Assembly: GCF_002843355.2 (NCBI RefSeq) | Contig: NZ_PJAI02000006.1 | Span: forward strand, 1-64,000 | Direction: 5' to 3' | Length of the DNA: 64,000 nucleotides | From: Colwellia echini | GTDB lineage: Bacteria; Pseudomonadota; Gammaproteobacteria; Enterobacterales; Alteromonadaceae | In this document: positions 63,614 through 64,000 of the stretch, piece by piece | Position numbering within the stretch: position 1 is the stretch's first letter | Layout: each line of letters starts with the position of its first letter | The notes under the pieces: generated by a model | Databases searched by the model: none | What the model saw: only the letters and a program-made list of their open reading frames with translations | What the model was told of the DNA's origin: nothing | Position numbers and translations under genes: made by a program

Positions 63614-64000
63614 ATGAACGCTCAAGATTATGCATTACAGGCTAATGGCTCATTCGCCTTACCCGACGCTTGTTTTAAAGTGAAAGCCTTAATGGCAGAT
63701 GTCAATTCAGAAATATCTGACTTTGCAGATGTTATCGGCGTTGATCCGTTCATGACTTCACGTTTGCTACAAATAGCAAACAGCGCTATTTATAGTTTCC
63801 CTGGGGAAATAAGTACTATATCTCGGGCGATAACTATTATTGGTACCCAGGCCATTTATACCATGATGTTAGTTGATGTTGCCGCTTCAGCGTTTAAACA
63901 TTTTGAGAATCAAGCGATTGACTTAAAACGTTTTTGGCGAATGAGTGTGTATTGTGGTTTAGCCGCTAAAAACCTCGCCATCAATGCTGGTATTCGTGAT
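63614..64000 (+). CDS. HDOD-domain protein, cut at the window end
   Basis: The 129 visible residues match the start of an HDOD domain: FALPDACFKVKALM, then VIGVDPFMTSRLLQIANSA and AITIIGTQAIYTM. HDOD proteins are degenerate HD-fold domains often found in signalling and growth control. ATG 63614 lies 5 bases after AAGGA; ATG 63608 overlaps that site. The end is unseen. Confidence 0.85.
   Translation, partial: MNAQDYALQANGSFALPDACFKVKALMADVNSEISDFADVIGVDPFMTSRLLQIANSAIYSFPGEISTISRAITIIGTQAIYTMMLVDVAASAFKHFENQAIDLKRFWRMSVYCGLAAKNLAINAGIRD

Overview
The window looks like chromosome of an AT-rich marine gammaproteobacterium of the Alteromonadales, most likely a Colwellia/Thalassotalea-type organism. 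This is inferred from the gene order petABC-sspA-sspB and dolP-diaA-yraN-lpoA<>rsmI-rnpB, the number of c-di-GMP signalling proteins, a PutA starting MLFTG, and REP-type repeats with their own RAYT transposase. No search could be run, so the taxonomy is inference.

Layout. (1) 1-9.9 kb: a hipBA toxin-antitoxin pair with two palindromic operators, REP arrays in three clusters, and a surface-sugar region. That region holds UDP-glucose dehydrogenase ugd, a UDP-glucuronate epimerase, a REP-associated tyrosine transposase inside the third cluster, a beta-CASP metallo-hydrolase, and a membrane-anchored NDP-sugar dehydratase/epimerase. (2) 9.9-19.8 kb: conserved core with cytochrome bc1 (petABC), sspAB, dolP, diaA, yraN, lpoA, rsmI and the RNase P RNA gene rnpB. 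(3) 19.8-47.56 kb: a genomic island of about 27.8 kb inserted at the 3' end of rnpB. It is bounded by a 21-bp direct repeat of the rnpB tail (19777-19797 and 47539-47559), with a tyrosine recombinase just inside the left end and the probable original rnpB terminator stranded beyond the right end. (4) 47.6-64 kb: core-like DNA with a Cache-domain membrane protein whose C-terminal half resembles a pentameric ligand-gated ion channel, a hybrid sensor kinase, an HD-GYP response regulator, rsuA, a GAF-GAF-GGDEF-EAL protein, type-B putA and the start of an HDOD gene.

The island cargo looks like a defence and conflict locus: a DUF726-type alpha/beta hydrolase with a zinc-ribbon head and glycine-rich membrane stretch; a tandem-AAA ATPase with two small partner genes; a PD-(D/E)XK nuclease; a serine recombinase; a Rep_trans-like protein; an endonuclease I gene broken into separated ends; and an LlaJI-like restriction set (McrB-like, McrC-like, and an HTH-fused C5 methyltransferase). 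Four tRNA genes (Asp, Met, Leu, Gln) also lie inside the repeats. The best candidate for an undescribed system is at 37.7-39.6 kb: a putative ADP-ribosyltransferase-fold protein head-to-head with a membrane-anchored macro-domain protein, followed two bases later by a TagD-like nucleotidyltransferase.

A roughly 200-bp MITE-like element occurs twice (15.6 and 55.9 kb). It has inverted ends starting near AACCTGAGTTCGGGATAA, and isolated ends occur elsewhere.
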